A stretch of DNA of 64,000 nt from JBGPTK01 sp963797765 (GCA_963797765.1 CAWCQU010000007.1:124001-188000); one strand, 5' to 3'; counted from the first letter of the stretch, positions 16,268-26,600 are shown. The notes: generated by a model not told the origin, from the sequence alone. Made by a program: numbers and translations.

Positions 16268-18730
16268 ATGAATCCGATCCCTCTCCTGGAAAGCCTTGCC
16301 GCCGACATCCGCTACGCCCTTCGCGGTTTCCGCCGCAACCTCGGCTTCACCCTCACCGCTCTCCTGGCCATCGCAATCGGCATTGCCTCCGCAACCTCGG
16401 TCTTCAGCGTAGTCGACCGCATCCTATTTCGGCCCCTTCCCTACGCCGCGGGCGAAGGACTAGTCACGTTCGGCCTGCTAGCCCCGATCGAGCAGAGCGA
16501 ATTCATGCTCGGCTCGGATTACGTAGTGTGGCGCCGCCAGCAGAGCCCATTCGCGTCTGTCACCTCATACGCTGGTCGCGGAGTCAGCGATTGCGACATC
16601 ACGACTCTGCCGCCAGTTCGCCAGCGCTGCGTCGAAGTGGAATCCAATTTCCTTCCCACTCTGGGAGTATCTCCGCTTCTCGGCCGCAATTTTTCAGCGG
16701 AGGAAGATCGTCCCAATAGCCCCGGCGTCGTAATGATTTCCCATGGCTTGTGGAAGTCCCGCTTCGGCGCTGATCCTGCAATCATCGGCAAAACATTTTC
16801 GCTCGATAGTGAATTGACAACGATCGTCGGCGTGCTGCCCTCCTCCTTTGAATTTCCAACTCTCGCTCCCGTTGATATCCTGCGCCCGCAGCGGCTGGAT
16901 GAAGCGCGGCAACTAAGACCAAACACCGGCACGGTCCTCCGCGCTTATGCGCGGCTCAAGCCCGGAGTGACGGTGCAACAAGCCGCCGCTGCTTTGCAGC
17001 CTCTTTTCCAGGAATCGCTTCGCTATGTTCCTCCGGCATTTCGCAACGATGTAAAACTCAGCATTCGTTCCTTGCGCGATCTGCAAACTGAAAACGTGCG
17101 GGCTTCTTCGTGGGTGCTATTGGGCGCCGTCTTCGCGGTGCTGTTGATTTCCTGCGCCAATGTGGCGAATCTGTTGCTCGCGCGTTTTGTGGCACGAAGG
17201 CGCGAATTCGCGGTTCGCGCCGCGCTGGGCGCCGGTCGCGGCCGTTTGATTCGACAGGCGCTAACCGAAAGTTTGCTCCTTGGCATTGCTGGTGGCGCAG
17301 CCGGATGCGCCATGGCCTTCTGGCTCCTAAAAGTTTTTATCGCCATCGCGCCGCCAGACATCCCCTATCTGCAAGCAGCGACCTTGGACGGCCGGGTGCT
17401 CTTATTCGCGCTTCTCGCCACTGCGGCTTCCACGATTTTGTTCGGGCTTGTGCCGGCTCTGCAGAATCCGCGCGCCGAGTCTCTTGCCGGCTGGCACGCG
17501 GCGGGAGGCGGCCGCAGCTTCCTCCGCCAATCGCTGGCAGCAATTCAGGTAGCTGCTTCTCTAATTTTGCTCACGGCCGCCAGCCTGCTTCTTCAAAGCT
17601 TTCGCAATATGGAGGCGACGCCGCTCGGAATGCAAACGGATAGCGTGATCACCGCGAGCGTGGTTTTAGGGACGGCGAACTATGCGCGGCCCGAGCAACA
17701 GCAGGCATTTTTCGAACAGATCGAGCAGCGCATCGCCCTGATTCCAGGAGTCGCCGCCTTCGGAATCAGCGATTCCCTTCCACCCAACGGCGCCACACAC
17801 ACCTCGCCGTTTTATGGCCTGGAAGTGGAGGGAGAGACGCCCCCGCAGCACGATCAGGCTGGAGGGATGGCAGCATGGCGCTTGGTATCGCCCGGATATT
17901 TTTCCGCGCTTCAGATTCCCCTGCTCGAAGGCAGGCCTTTCCAGGAAGCGGACCGCGATTCCAAGGAAAACGTAATCATTCTCAGCAGCACTCTTGCACA
18001 ACGATTGCTGCCTTACCAAAATCCGATCGGCAAACACGTTGCCGTCTATCACGGCAGCGCATGGTTCACCGTAGTCGGCGTCGCCGCCAATGTGAAGAAC
18101 GGTGGAATCGCCGCCCCCGGCGATCCTGAATTTTATTTGGTTCGCAAACACAACGTGGACTTTGCCTTGAACGATCCTCACTCTCTCGCCGGTCCAGCGT
18201 CGAGCGTGATTGTCCGCAGTTCTCAAAATCCGAAAGCAATCGCCGATTGGATTCGCGCGGAGTTTGCCTCGGTCGATTCCACGTTGCCGGTCAAGATCGA
18301 AACGATGACCCAGCGCGTCAGCCAATTGACCGCCAAGCCTCGTTTCAATGCCGCGCTGATCGGTCTGTTCGCTGCTGCGGGTTTGTTGCTCGCTGCCATC
18401 GGAATCTATGGCGTGATTTCATTCCTGGTCGCGCAAAGCACCCAAGAAATTGGCGTGCGCATGGCGCTCGGCGCCACTCCACGCCGCATCGCAATCCTGG
18501 TCCTTGCGCGCGCCGCACGCTGGGCTGCCGCCGGAATTGTTCTGGGGCTGATTGGCTCCTATCTTCTGACTCGCACCATGGGCGCTTTGCTGTTCCAGGT
18601 AAAGCCAACCGATCCGGTAATTCTCGCCGGTGTCACAATTCTGCTCCTATTAATTGCATTCGCCGCCGCTTGGGTTCCAGCAAGGCGCGCAATGCAAGTC
18701 GACCCCATGATCGCCCTCCGCCACGAGTAG
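16268..18730 (+). CDS. ADOP-type MacB/FtsX-like ABC transporter permease (no prefix domain)
   Basis: 820 residues from ATG 16268, which has AAAGGGG at a good distance. An in-frame extension upstream to 16169 starts inside a repeat and is unlikely. The layout follows the other two permeases: ADIRYALRGFRRNLGFTLTA with helix one, then a MacB-like periplasmic domain (SDYVVWRRQQSPF, LLGRNFSAEEDRPNSPGVV), VLLISCANVANLLLARFVAR, a second periplasmic domain, and GIYGVISFLVAQSTQEIGVR to VPARRAMQVDPMIALRHE. It lacks the ~65-residue cytoplasmic prefix of the 2211 and 4929 genes and has no padR beside it, so it is regulated differently or by a distant regulator. No ATPase gene is adjacent. Confidence 0.9.
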   Translation: MNPIPLLESLAADIRYALRGFRRNLGFTLTALLAIAIGIASATSVFSVVDRILFRPLPYAAGEGLVTFGLLAPIEQSEFMLGSDYVVWRRQQSPFASVTSYAGRGVSDCDITTLPPVRQRCVEVESNFLPTLGVSPLLGRNFSAEEDRPNSPGVVMISHGLWKSRFGADPAIIGKTFSLDSELTTIVGVLPSSFEFPTLAPVDILRPQRLDEARQLRPNTGTVLRAYARLKPGVTVQQAAAALQPLFQESLRYVPPAFRNDVKLSIRSLRDLQTENVRASSWVLLGAVFAVLLISCANVANLLLARFVARRREFAVRAALGAGRGRLIRQALTESLLLGIAGGAAGCAMAFWLLKVFIAIAPPDIPYLQAATLDGRVLLFALLATAASTILFGLVPALQNPRAESLAGWHAAGGGRSFLRQSLAAIQVAASLILLTAASLLLQSFRNMEATPLGMQTDSVITASVVLGTANYARPEQQQAFFEQIEQRIALIPGVAAFGISDSLPPNGATHTSPFYGLEVEGETPPQHDQAGGMAAWRLVSPGYFSALQIPLLEGRPFQEADRDSKENVIILSSTLAQRLLPYQNPIGKHVAVYHGSAWFTVVGVAANVKNGGIAAPGDPEFYLVRKHNVDFALNDPHSLAGPASSVIVRSSQNPKAIADWIRAEFASVDSTLPVKIETMTQRVSQLTAKPRFNAALIGLFAAAGLLLAAIGIYGVISFLVAQSTQEIGVRMALGATPRRIAILVLARAARWAAAGIVLGLIGSYLLTRTMGALLFQVKPTDPVILAGVTILLLLIAFAAAWVPARRAMQVDPMIALRHE

Positions 18731-18781
18731 CCGGCGTCGACGGCCTGCGCAACATTTTCTGTTCTTCGCTGTCTTCACGCT

Positions 18782-20230
18782 ATGATGGGTGCCACAGTGA
18801 GCGCCCTGACGCCCTTGCGACGAAGCTATGACGCCGTTGTGATCGGTTCCGGTCCCAACGGTCTCGCTGCCGCGATTACCTTGGCGCAGGCTGGTCGATC
18901 CGTTCTGGTTGTCGAAGGACAGGAGACGATCGGCGGCGGCATGCGCTCCGCCGAGTTGACGCTGCCTGGATTCGTTCATGATGCCTGCTCCGCCGTCCAT
19001 CCCATGGGAATTGCTTCGCCATTTTTTCGGACGCTTCCGCTGGCGAAACATGGCCTGGAATGGATTCATCCTTCCGTGCCACTTGCGCATCCGCTCGACG
19101 ATGGCACTGCTGTAATCATCGATCGCTCCATTGAAAAGACGGCCGCGAATTTGGGAGAAGATGGCAAGAGCTACACCGCGCTTATGGCGCCGCTCGTAGC
19201 GGATTGGCCCAAGCTCGATTCTTTTCTGCTCGGCCCGTTGAGTTTTCCGGCGCATCCGATTGCCGCAGCCCGGTTCGGCTTGCATGCGCTACGCTCGGCT
19301 TCCGGGATTGCCCGAAGTAAATTTCAAGGCGCGCGAGCTCGAGCTGTATTCGCGGGCATCGCGGCGCATTCGCTGCTACCGCTCGAACAGGTGCCGAGCG
19401 GCGCGTTCGGGCTTGTGCTGGGAATCACGACGCACGCGGTAGGTTGGCCGTTCGCGCGCGGCGGTTCGCAAAGCCTGGGGAATGCGCTGGCTTCTTATTT
19501 GCGGTCATTCGGCGGAGAAATCGTGACCGCAATGCCGGTCGAATCGCTCGAAGAGCTTCCTTCAGCGCGCGTCGTGCTGTGTGAAGTTTCGCCCCGGCAA
19601 CTATTGGGAATTGCGGGATCGCGGTTCCCCGCGGGATACAGGCGCAAGCTGGAAAATTACCGGTACGGGCCCGGAGCCTGCAAAGTGGATTGGGCTCTCG
19701 ATGGTCCGATTCCCTGGAAAGCCGAAGAGTGCAGCTACGCGGGAACGGTGCATCTGGGCGGCACTTTGGAGGAGATTGAAGAATCCGAGCGCGCGCCGTG
19801 GCGTGGCGCCACCGCCGAAAAACCATTCGTGCTGGTGGTGCAGCCGACTCTGTTTGATTCCACGCGCGCGCCCGCTGGAAAACACATCGCCTGGGCTTAT
19901 TGTCATGTTCCCAACGCGTCTAACGTAGACATGACCGATCGCATCGAAAATCAAATCGAGCGGTTTGCTCCGGGATTTCGCAGCCGCATCCTGAAACGAA
20001 GCGTGCGAACCGCCGTGAACATTGAACAGCATAATCCGAATATGACGGGCGGCGACATCAACGGCGGATCGCCGGAACTCAGCCAGCTTTTCTTCCGACC
20101 GACACGGCACATGTATCGCACTCCAGCCAAAGGCATCTATATTTGCTCGGCTTCCACTCCGCCCGGCGGCGGTGTCCACGGAATGTGCGGGCACCTTGCA
20201 GCACGCGCCGCCCTGCGCGACGCTTTTTAA
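18782..20230 (+). CDS. FAD-dependent oxidoreductase of the phytoene dehydrogenase / PYROXD2-like group
   Basis: 482 residues. The N-terminal Rossmann motif YDAVVIGSGPNGLAAAITLA, followed by a basic/acidic end (VLVVEGQETIGGGMRSAEL), binds FAD. The downstream HDACSAVHPMGIASPFFRTL and the C-terminal FRPTRHMYRTPAKGIYICS and STPPGGGVHGMCG close the flavin-binding fold. The group includes carotenoid desaturases and related oxidoreductases; no carotenoid genes lie nearby, so the substrate is open. ATG 18782 and a second ATG at 18785 are both possible, and the ribosome site is weak. The next gene begins 15 bases after the stop, so it may share a transcript with the envelope genes that follow. Confidence 0.82.
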   Translation: MMGATVSALTPLRRSYDAVVIGSGPNGLAAAITLAQAGRSVLVVEGQETIGGGMRSAELTLPGFVHDACSAVHPMGIASPFFRTLPLAKHGLEWIHPSVPLAHPLDDGTAVIIDRSIEKTAANLGEDGKSYTALMAPLVADWPKLDSFLLGPLSFPAHPIAAARFGLHALRSASGIARSKFQGARARAVFAGIAAHSLLPLEQVPSGAFGLVLGITTHAVGWPFARGGSQSLGNALASYLRSFGGEIVTAMPVESLEELPSARVVLCEVSPRQLLGIAGSRFPAGYRRKLENYRYGPGACKVDWALDGPIPWKAEECSYAGTVHLGGTLEEIEESERAPWRGATAEKPFVLVVQPTLFDSTRAPAGKHIAWAYCHVPNASNVDMTDRIENQIERFAPGFRSRILKRSVRTAVNIEQHNPNMTGGDINGGSPELSQLFFRPTRHMYRTPAKGIYICSASTPPGGGVHGMCGHLAARAALRDAF

Positions 20231-20244
20231 TCCATGGACAACCG

Positions 20245-21150
20245 ATGAGGCACGCCCTTTTTCTCGGCTTGCTAATTTCCAGTTCGCTCCTCGCGAGCAC
20301 CCTTCAGCACGCGCCGGCCTCGCAATATTTGCAAGAGGAAGTCGACCGCGCCATGGCATCGCGGCCCGGAGCCTTCGTGGTTGTGGATGTGGTTGGCGGA
20401 ACCATTCTGGCGGCACATGGATTGAAACTTGCCTCGAGCCGATTGGAATCGCCCGGCTCAACAGTCAAACCGTTCGTGCTGGTGGCGCTGCTCGACTCCA
20501 GCAAATTGGATCCAAAACAAAAATTGATTTGCCGGCGGCCGCTGAGAATCGGCAATGTGCAAATGGATTGCACGCATCCCGCGCAGATCGCCGAGCTCGA
20601 CGCCGCTGATGCCATCGCCTATTCCTGCAATTCTTATGTTTCGCAAGTTGCGGCGCGGCTAAGCAATTCGGAGCTTGTTGAACTGTTGCGGCGCGCGGGA
20701 TTCGATTCTCCGACGAAATTAGTCGCGCACGAAGCCAGCGGACGAATCACTCTGCCGTCCGGCTTGGAAGATCTGCAACTCGAGGCGTTGGGCGATCGCG
20801 GCATTGAAGTGACGCCGCTGGAATTGCTGCAGGCGTACCGGAAGTTGGCGATCCGAAAACGAGACGGCGAAATTGGCGCGGATGCTCCTGTATTTCTGGG
20901 CCTGGAACATTCAGTCGCGTTTGGCATGGCGCATGCCGCCAATGTAGAAGGAATGACGATGGCCGGAAAAACAGGGACAGCGCCTGCACGTAACGCGAGA
21001 TATACGCATGGATTTTTTGCCGGCTACGCTCCGGCGGAAAAACCAGAGATCGCTTTCGTCGTTTTTCTAGAACAAGGCCGCGGAGCGGATGCGGCCGCCA
21101 CGGGCCAGCCGGTATTCGAAGCATACGCAAAGCACAGGATCACAAAGTGA
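20245..21150 (+). CDS. Small penicillin-binding transpeptidase-domain protein
   Basis: 301 residues from ATG 20245. A signal peptide or anchor (HALFLGLLISSSLLAS) sends it to the periplasm. All three active-site motifs of the penicillin-binding fold are present: SxxK as S72-T-V-K75 in ESPGSTVKPFV, SxN as S127-C-N129, and KTG as K242-T-G-T245 in GMTMAGKTGTAPA. It is shorter than class A or B penicillin-binding proteins, with no glycosyltransferase or dimerisation domain. The expected activity is D,D-transpeptidation or carboxypeptidation of peptidoglycan, or a beta-lactam-sensing role. Its TGA overlaps the GTG start of the SpoIID-type gene, so the two are co-translated. An upstream in-frame extension lies inside the preceding gene and is not used. 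Confidence 0.85.
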   Translation: MRHALFLGLLISSSLLASTLQHAPASQYLQEEVDRAMASRPGAFVVVDVVGGTILAAHGLKLASSRLESPGSTVKPFVLVALLDSSKLDPKQKLICRRPLRIGNVQMDCTHPAQIAELDAADAIAYSCNSYVSQVAARLSNSELVELLRRAGFDSPTKLVAHEASGRITLPSGLEDLQLEALGDRGIEVTPLELLQAYRKLAIRKRDGEIGADAPVFLGLEHSVAFGMAHAANVEGMTMAGKTGTAPARNARYTHGFFAGYAPAEKPEIAFVVFLEQGRGADAAATGQPVFEAYAKHRITK

Positions 21151-22898
21151 AGCTCGCGCGGATCATTTTCATATTCGCCGCGTTCGCGCCGGGAATCGCA
21201 CAGGCGCAGGAAGTCCGCCTGCGCTTGTATTCGCTCCACGCTCCCTCGGAAATAAAAATCACGGCTGCAGCGGGAGGTTTGCACTGGCGGCTTTGCGCGG
21301 CCTGTCCCGACAATTCAACGAACAGTTTGTATTTGAGCGCGTTCGGTTCGATGTTGCACCTTGGCGGCGCGGGAAACAGTCCGGAAGTTTTTATTTCCGG
21401 CGCTTACACGCTGGAAGCATCCGGGCTTCCGCCGTTCGCGCTTAGTTTTCCGCTGCAGGTTCAATCGCGCGACGGCTACCTGTTCCTGATCGCCGCAATT
21501 CCCTTCGAGGAATATGTCACCGCGGTTCTGGCGGGCGAAAGCGGAGACTTCAATAACGATGCTGCCATGCGGGCGATGGCCGTGGCTGTGCGGACTTATT
21601 CCGCTCATTTCCGCGGCAAGCATGGAAAGGATGGTTTTGATTTTTGCGACTCCACTCATTGCCAGGTTCCGCACTGGAGTAACGTTTCGGCGCGGGTGCG
21701 AGCGGCCGTGGCGGCAACCGGCGGTGAAGTCTTGTTGTTTTCCGGCAAGCCGATTGAGACTTACTACCATCAGAATTGCGGCGGAATTGTCGCCGCCAGC
21801 AATGAAGTGTGGCCCACGGTTCGCAAACCATACCTGCGAGGCCACCCGGATCCTTACTGTCTCGCTGCCTCGCAGCTCAAGTGGGAATCGTCGATACCGG
21901 TGGAGGAACTAGACGGCGCGCTGCGGGACTCCGGAATAGACGCTCCGCGCCATTGGACGGGCATCGCGGTCGTTTCACGCTCGGAGAGCGGACGCGCCAA
22001 GCGTATGCGTTTGGAAGGCGGAAATACCCCTCCCATGGATTTATCCGCTTCTTCGTTCCGGTATGCGGTGGACCGGACACTGGGATGGAATAAGATTCGC
22101 AGCGATCTATACGACGTTCGCAATTCCGGCGATCACATTCTATTTTCCGGGCGCGGAGCGGGACACGGCGTGGGATTGTGCCAGGACGGCGCGGAGGAAA
22201 TGGGCCGCGAAGGGAAAACCTATCGCGAAATTCTGAGCTTTTACTATCCGGGAACGCAAATCAACATGCCCGAGCCCGTGAAGTGGCAAAAACGAAATAC
22301 GGAACGATTCGAATTGATCAGCGCGGCCCCGGACGTCGATGCTGCGATTTTGCCGGTTGCCGAAAAGGCGCTGAATGCGGACGAACGAGCGATCGGCTGG
22401 AAATATCTCAGTCGCGCGACGCTGCAAATCTTTCCGACACTCGATCTTTACCGCGACACGACGGGCCAGCCGGGTTGGGTCGCGGCCGTCACGCGCGGCC
22501 GCACGGTACGAATGCAGCCGCTCGCCGAACTGAAGAAGAAATCCATTTTGGAATCGACGCTGCGGCATGAGTTTTTCCACTTGCTGGTGGAATCGCACAT
22601 TCACGCGGAGATCCCGCTGTGGTTTCGGGAGGGATTGGTGCTTTATCTTTCCGCGCCACTTGCCAAGGATTCCGCCGGGCCCCTGATGCCCGACGAGCAG
22701 ATGGAAGCAACTCTGCGGCAACCGGCGGATCGCGAAGCCGTGAAACGAGCTTATGCCGCTGCTCGAGCGCGCGTGGCTTCTCTCACGCGGCAGTACGGAA
22801 AGCAAACAATTCTGGATTGGCTACGGAGCGGAATTCCCGCGAGAGCTCTCTCGAATCCCGCATCTGCTCCCAACCATGGAGCAGGTGAGCATCCATGA
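21147..22898 (+). CDS. SpoIID/LytB-domain protein fused to a gluzincin metallopeptidase-like domain
   Basis: 583 residues with a GTG start overlapping the preceding stop (GTGA). A signal peptide (LARIIFIFAAFAPGIAQAQ) indicates export. The SpoIID domain spans about residues 100-380: IPFEEYVTAVLAGESGDFNN, CDSTHCQ, YYHQNCGGIVAASNEVWPTV and the hallmark GRGAGHGVGLCQDGAEEMG. In sporulating bacteria SpoIID cleaves glycan strands lacking stem peptides. A second domain (about 400-560) holds H474-E-F-F-H478 and the downstream W492-F-R-E495-G, the zinc ligands and catalytic glutamate of a peptidase-MA-like gluzincin. The last 78 bases overlap the converging gene at 22821-23633. With the transpeptidase it may make up a wall-remodelling pair. 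Confidence 0.82.
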   Translation: MKLARIIFIFAAFAPGIAQAQEVRLRLYSLHAPSEIKITAAAGGLHWRLCAACPDNSTNSLYLSAFGSMLHLGGAGNSPEVFISGAYTLEASGLPPFALSFPLQVQSRDGYLFLIAAIPFEEYVTAVLAGESGDFNNDAAMRAMAVAVRTYSAHFRGKHGKDGFDFCDSTHCQVPHWSNVSARVRAAVAATGGEVLLFSGKPIETYYHQNCGGIVAASNEVWPTVRKPYLRGHPDPYCLAASQLKWESSIPVEELDGALRDSGIDAPRHWTGIAVVSRSESGRAKRMRLEGGNTPPMDLSASSFRYAVDRTLGWNKIRSDLYDVRNSGDHILFSGRGAGHGVGLCQDGAEEMGREGKTYREILSFYYPGTQINMPEPVKWQKRNTERFELISAAPDVDAAILPVAEKALNADERAIGWKYLSRATLQIFPTLDLYRDTTGQPGWVAAVTRGRTVRMQPLAELKKKSILESTLRHEFFHLLVESHIHAEIPLWFREGLVLYLSAPLAKDSAGPLMPDEQMEATLRQPADREAVKRAYAAARARVASLTRQYGKQTILDWLRSGIPARALSNPASAPNHGAGEHP

Positions 22899-23633
22899 TA
22901 ATAATCCGAAAAGATACGCCAGGAAAAATCGCAAGACAAGACTGGCTGTTTCACCAGCAAAAGTGGAGTCTTCGGAATGCGATTGCCGATGCAGGAGGTA
23001 GCTGCTGACATGAACTCCCACTACGGCCGCCAGAATTATTGTGACCCAATAGCGCACACTCGTGATGGCGGACTTCAGCGCGGTCCATCCGGCTTTACCG
23101 AATCCGCCGAAACCGCGATCCGCGACCTGCGCCAGGAACGGGAGCAGAATCCCCGGCGTGATGATCCAGCGGAGGATAAACATTTTGATTTCAAAGATTC
23201 GGATTATCGCGCGCAACGTGATGTGCCTGCGCAGAAAAGCCGGAAGCATCGATCGAAAATAAGTGGTGATCGAATCTTGATACTGATCGAGCTTCCCCCA
23301 CAATCGCCAAATCAGGTAGAAAACAACCATCCACACCGCGACAGCAATCATGTGCCGCAACGCGCGCGCAAACGCGGGCTTCAACAATGTTCCATCGTTT
23401 CTGGGCCGGCCGCAAAAATAGTTCAGAGTGCCGGCGTGAAGCGCTACTGCCATCACCACAATTGCGATGGCCAGCACGGCATTCAATATCAATTCCCATG
23501 TGCGGGCTTCAGGAATCAGCAACCACGCCGCGTACAATAAAAATAAAAGTGGATTGGCGACGAACTGAATCAGCAACAGCCGCTTATTTTCGAAGCTTGC
23601 CGCGAAGGCGCCGCGAGTGGAAGTTTCAGCCAT
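22821..23633 (-). CDS. Membrane protein of unknown function in the alpha-2-macroglobulin operon
   Basis: 270 residues with about six hydrophobic helices: LIQFVANPLLFLLYAAWLLI, ILNAVLAIAIVVMAVALHAG, MIAVAVWMVVFYLIWRLWG, WIITPGILLPFLAQV, YWVTIILAAVVGVHVSSYLL and LVLRFFLAYLFGLLSWMLT. I do not recognise a family. ATG 23633 overlaps the stop of the alpha-2-macroglobulin gene (TGATG), so the two are translated together and probably work together at the inner membrane. Its 3' end overlaps the converging SpoIID-type gene by 78 bases. Confidence 0.75.
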   Translation of the reverse strand: MAETSTRGAFAASFENKRLLLIQFVANPLLFLLYAAWLLIPEARTWELILNAVLAIAIVVMAVALHAGTLNYFCGRPRNDGTLLKPAFARALRHMIAVAVWMVVFYLIWRLWGKLDQYQDSITTYFRSMLPAFLRRHITLRAIIRIFEIKMFILRWIITPGILLPFLAQVADRGFGGFGKAGWTALKSAITSVRYWVTIILAAVVGVHVSSYLLHRQSHSEDSTFAGETASLVLRFFLAYLFGLLSWMLTCSMVGSRCGIRESSRGNSAP

Positions 23634-26600
23634 CACTTCACCTCCACTATGGCCGCGTCGCTGGTCGCCATCACGGCGGGCTGGTACATGGGCTGAACCA
23701 TCGCCGGACTGACCCGGAACTCTCCGGGGTTCACAATTTTTAGCAGATAAACGTATTCATGCTTTCCGGTGAAGTAAGTTTGAAAGAAAGTGGCGCGATC
23801 GTCGTGGAATTCACGGCGCGTCCAGAACGATTCCCACCACGGCGGCCGCTGCTTCAATTCATACAAATCATCGCGTTGAATGAATTCCGCGCCGGCTGGA
23901 ATGGGATCTTCCACCAGCAGGTAGCGCCACTCACCGCCGCCCACCGTCACGCGGACCGCGACGACATCCCCGCTTTGGACCGTTCCGCTAAGCGGATCGA
24001 GCCGGTAAACTATTTTTCCATTGGCCTGTTCAGACGCCATGCGGAAATAATCACGCGTAATATTCAGCGAGAGTGTGTTGCTCTGGAACAAGCGCTTTTC
24101 GCTGGAGTAATAGCTGCCACTGGCCGCCCAGTACAATCTTCCCGCGCCCGCTTTGTGAATGCGGATTTCATTTTTGCCGGATTGCAATTGGTCCGTGCCG
24201 AGGTGCACGGTTGGCTGCACGGGATTGAAGGCGTCCGCCGCCGTGAAGTGGTGCGCCATTACTTGCTTTCCGTTGACGAACACTTCCGCCTGGAAATTTG
24301 CATCCAGTTCGTGGCTGGCTTTCATATATTCGGTCAAACCGAAGACGACCATGGCGGTTTGTTTTGTGCTGTCCCAATAGAAGCCGCCATTGCGGTGATC
24401 GACCAGCCAGAACGCCGCCTTCGGAAGCAGTGGGCTATCCGGCTTCGTCACGCTGAGCAATCGGACGGCGTAGGCGGTGGTTTCGGCATCGTCATCAATC
24501 GCGAATTCCATGAAATAATCGTAGGCCGAAGACCAATAGGCTTCCCGGTCGTTGACTTTCGCCGTGGATTCAAGTTTCGTGGCAATTTCCGTGGCGCGTG
24601 CGTTGTCTCCCGTGGCCCTCAGCGCCAGGCCAAGCATTGCCAATCCCTGGGTGCTCATCGAATCGCGCTTACTCCAGGCGGTTTCAAGAGATTCGGGCTT
24701 CGCGACGTTGTTCGATGCGAGCGCGTAGATCACGAAGGCGCGCAAGTCGGGACGCATGTTGGGATATTTGTCGAGCGTTGCCCGCAGCCAATCTTGCGCA
24801 CGTTTCAGATTTTGCGGATCAAAATCATAACCGGCGTTGTGCGCTTGCGCGAAGCCGCTGACTACGTAGGCGGTCATGAACACAAGGCTTTCGTCATCCT
24901 TCCACCAGCCCCAGCCGCCGTCTTCATGCTGGAAATCTTTCAGGCGATCCATTCCTGCCTGGATTTTCTTTTGTAGATCGGGAGAATTGATGGAAGGGGA
25001 GAGTTTCAAATCCTTGAGTGCCTTGGCGACGACGATATTTGGCAAGAAGCTCGACATGGTCTGCTCGGTGCAGCCGTAGGGATAGCTGGTTAGATAATCG
25101 AGCGCACCGAAAATGCTTCCCGCGATCGAAGGGCTGAGTGTGATGTCGAGTGCTTGCGCGGCCTGATCGGGATTTCCGGGCAGAGTTACGAAAGTATCTT
25201 CGTGCTGTTCGGGGGCGACGAGCGCGCCGGATTTTGCATCTTGCAACTTGATGCCGAACGGAATGACGGGAAGCGTCAACTCCATCGCGTCGGATTCCTC
25301 GTTGGTCAAGGCTTTTGCCAAGATTACGGCTTCCTGCACGGATTTTGCTTTCACGCGCCAATCGAGCTTGGCATCACCTTTGCTGGGAACTTGTAATTGC
25401 TGCGCGGAGCCTTCCAGAATATCCAGGCCTTTCAGATCGAGCGAGACCTGCACGTTTTTTGTGCTGGTCAAATAATTGTGGACGATCGCGGAGATGGTGA
25501 CTTCGTCGCCTTGGCGGAAGAAACGCGGGACGGCGAGGCGCACCATCAGATTCTTGCGGACAATTATTTTGTTGATGGCGCTCCCGACTTTGGTATCCAC
25601 GGTGACGCCGCGAACCGTGGCTCGCCAGGTGGTAAGCGAATCGGGGAACGATAAGTCGGCGCTGGCGCGGCCGGTAGAATCCGTGCGCACATCCGCGACC
25701 CACAGAGCGGTGTCTGGAAATACTTTTCTAACTTTGGGTTCGACCAGAGTTTCGGAAGGTTTCAATTGCGCGAGCGCGCGGCCCTTTCCGAACCCGCCGC
25801 CGCCCGCCAGGAAAATCTGCCGCTTGCCTGCTTCTCCGCTGAAATAGAAATTCAGGGAAGAATCCGTAGATACAGCATCGTACGTCCAGCCGTAGAAATA
25901 CTGGTGGATGTCCATGGTGGTATCCGGGCGGATGGCGTAAATCGCTTCGTCGACCACCCCCAGGCTGAATTCGCCGGCAACGGGCTTTCCCGTCGGAATC
26001 GCGAACAACCAGAGAGTATTTCGCTTTTTCTCCCGGCTGGAATTGCGGCTTGGAGGGCTGAATTTCGATTTGCAGAGCTTCCTGAATCTGCGGGAACTTT
26101 CAGGTTTTTTGTCGATTGATAGATTTTATTGTCGTGCAGAAAAACCGCGGAGAGAAAAACATTGGGCTGGTTATCGGCTTGAATGGGAATGTCCACGGTG
26201 ATTGACTGCGAAGTGGCGTGCACGATTTTTTTGCTTTGCACGGTGCGCGCTTCGGTGGTGATCAGAAGATACGAATCCGGCACGCCGGTCATGATCAGCA
26301 CGTGGGCGGTGTCACCAACTTTGTAGGATTTCTTGTCGGCGACCATGCGGATTTCGCGACTTTCGCCGCCCCACCATGCGCCTCCGGGGCCTGCGACCCA
26401 AATCCAGGACGTGCCTTTGACCTGGCGTTTTTCTGGCGTCTGCGCCGTTACGCTCAAAATAAAACTGCCTTCCCTTCTTTGCGGTGAATGCGACTTTGGC
26501 CGTGCCATCGGTACCTGTTTGCACATTTTGCGAATCCAGCACTTCTTCTTTTTCCTTCGAGCCAGCAAACTCTCTTCGTGGCTGCAGCAATTCCACGCGA

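Noticed and set aside
23759..24976. Open frame of 405 codons on the plus strand
   Set aside because: Lies opposite conserved alpha-2-macroglobulin sequence including the region after the thioester.
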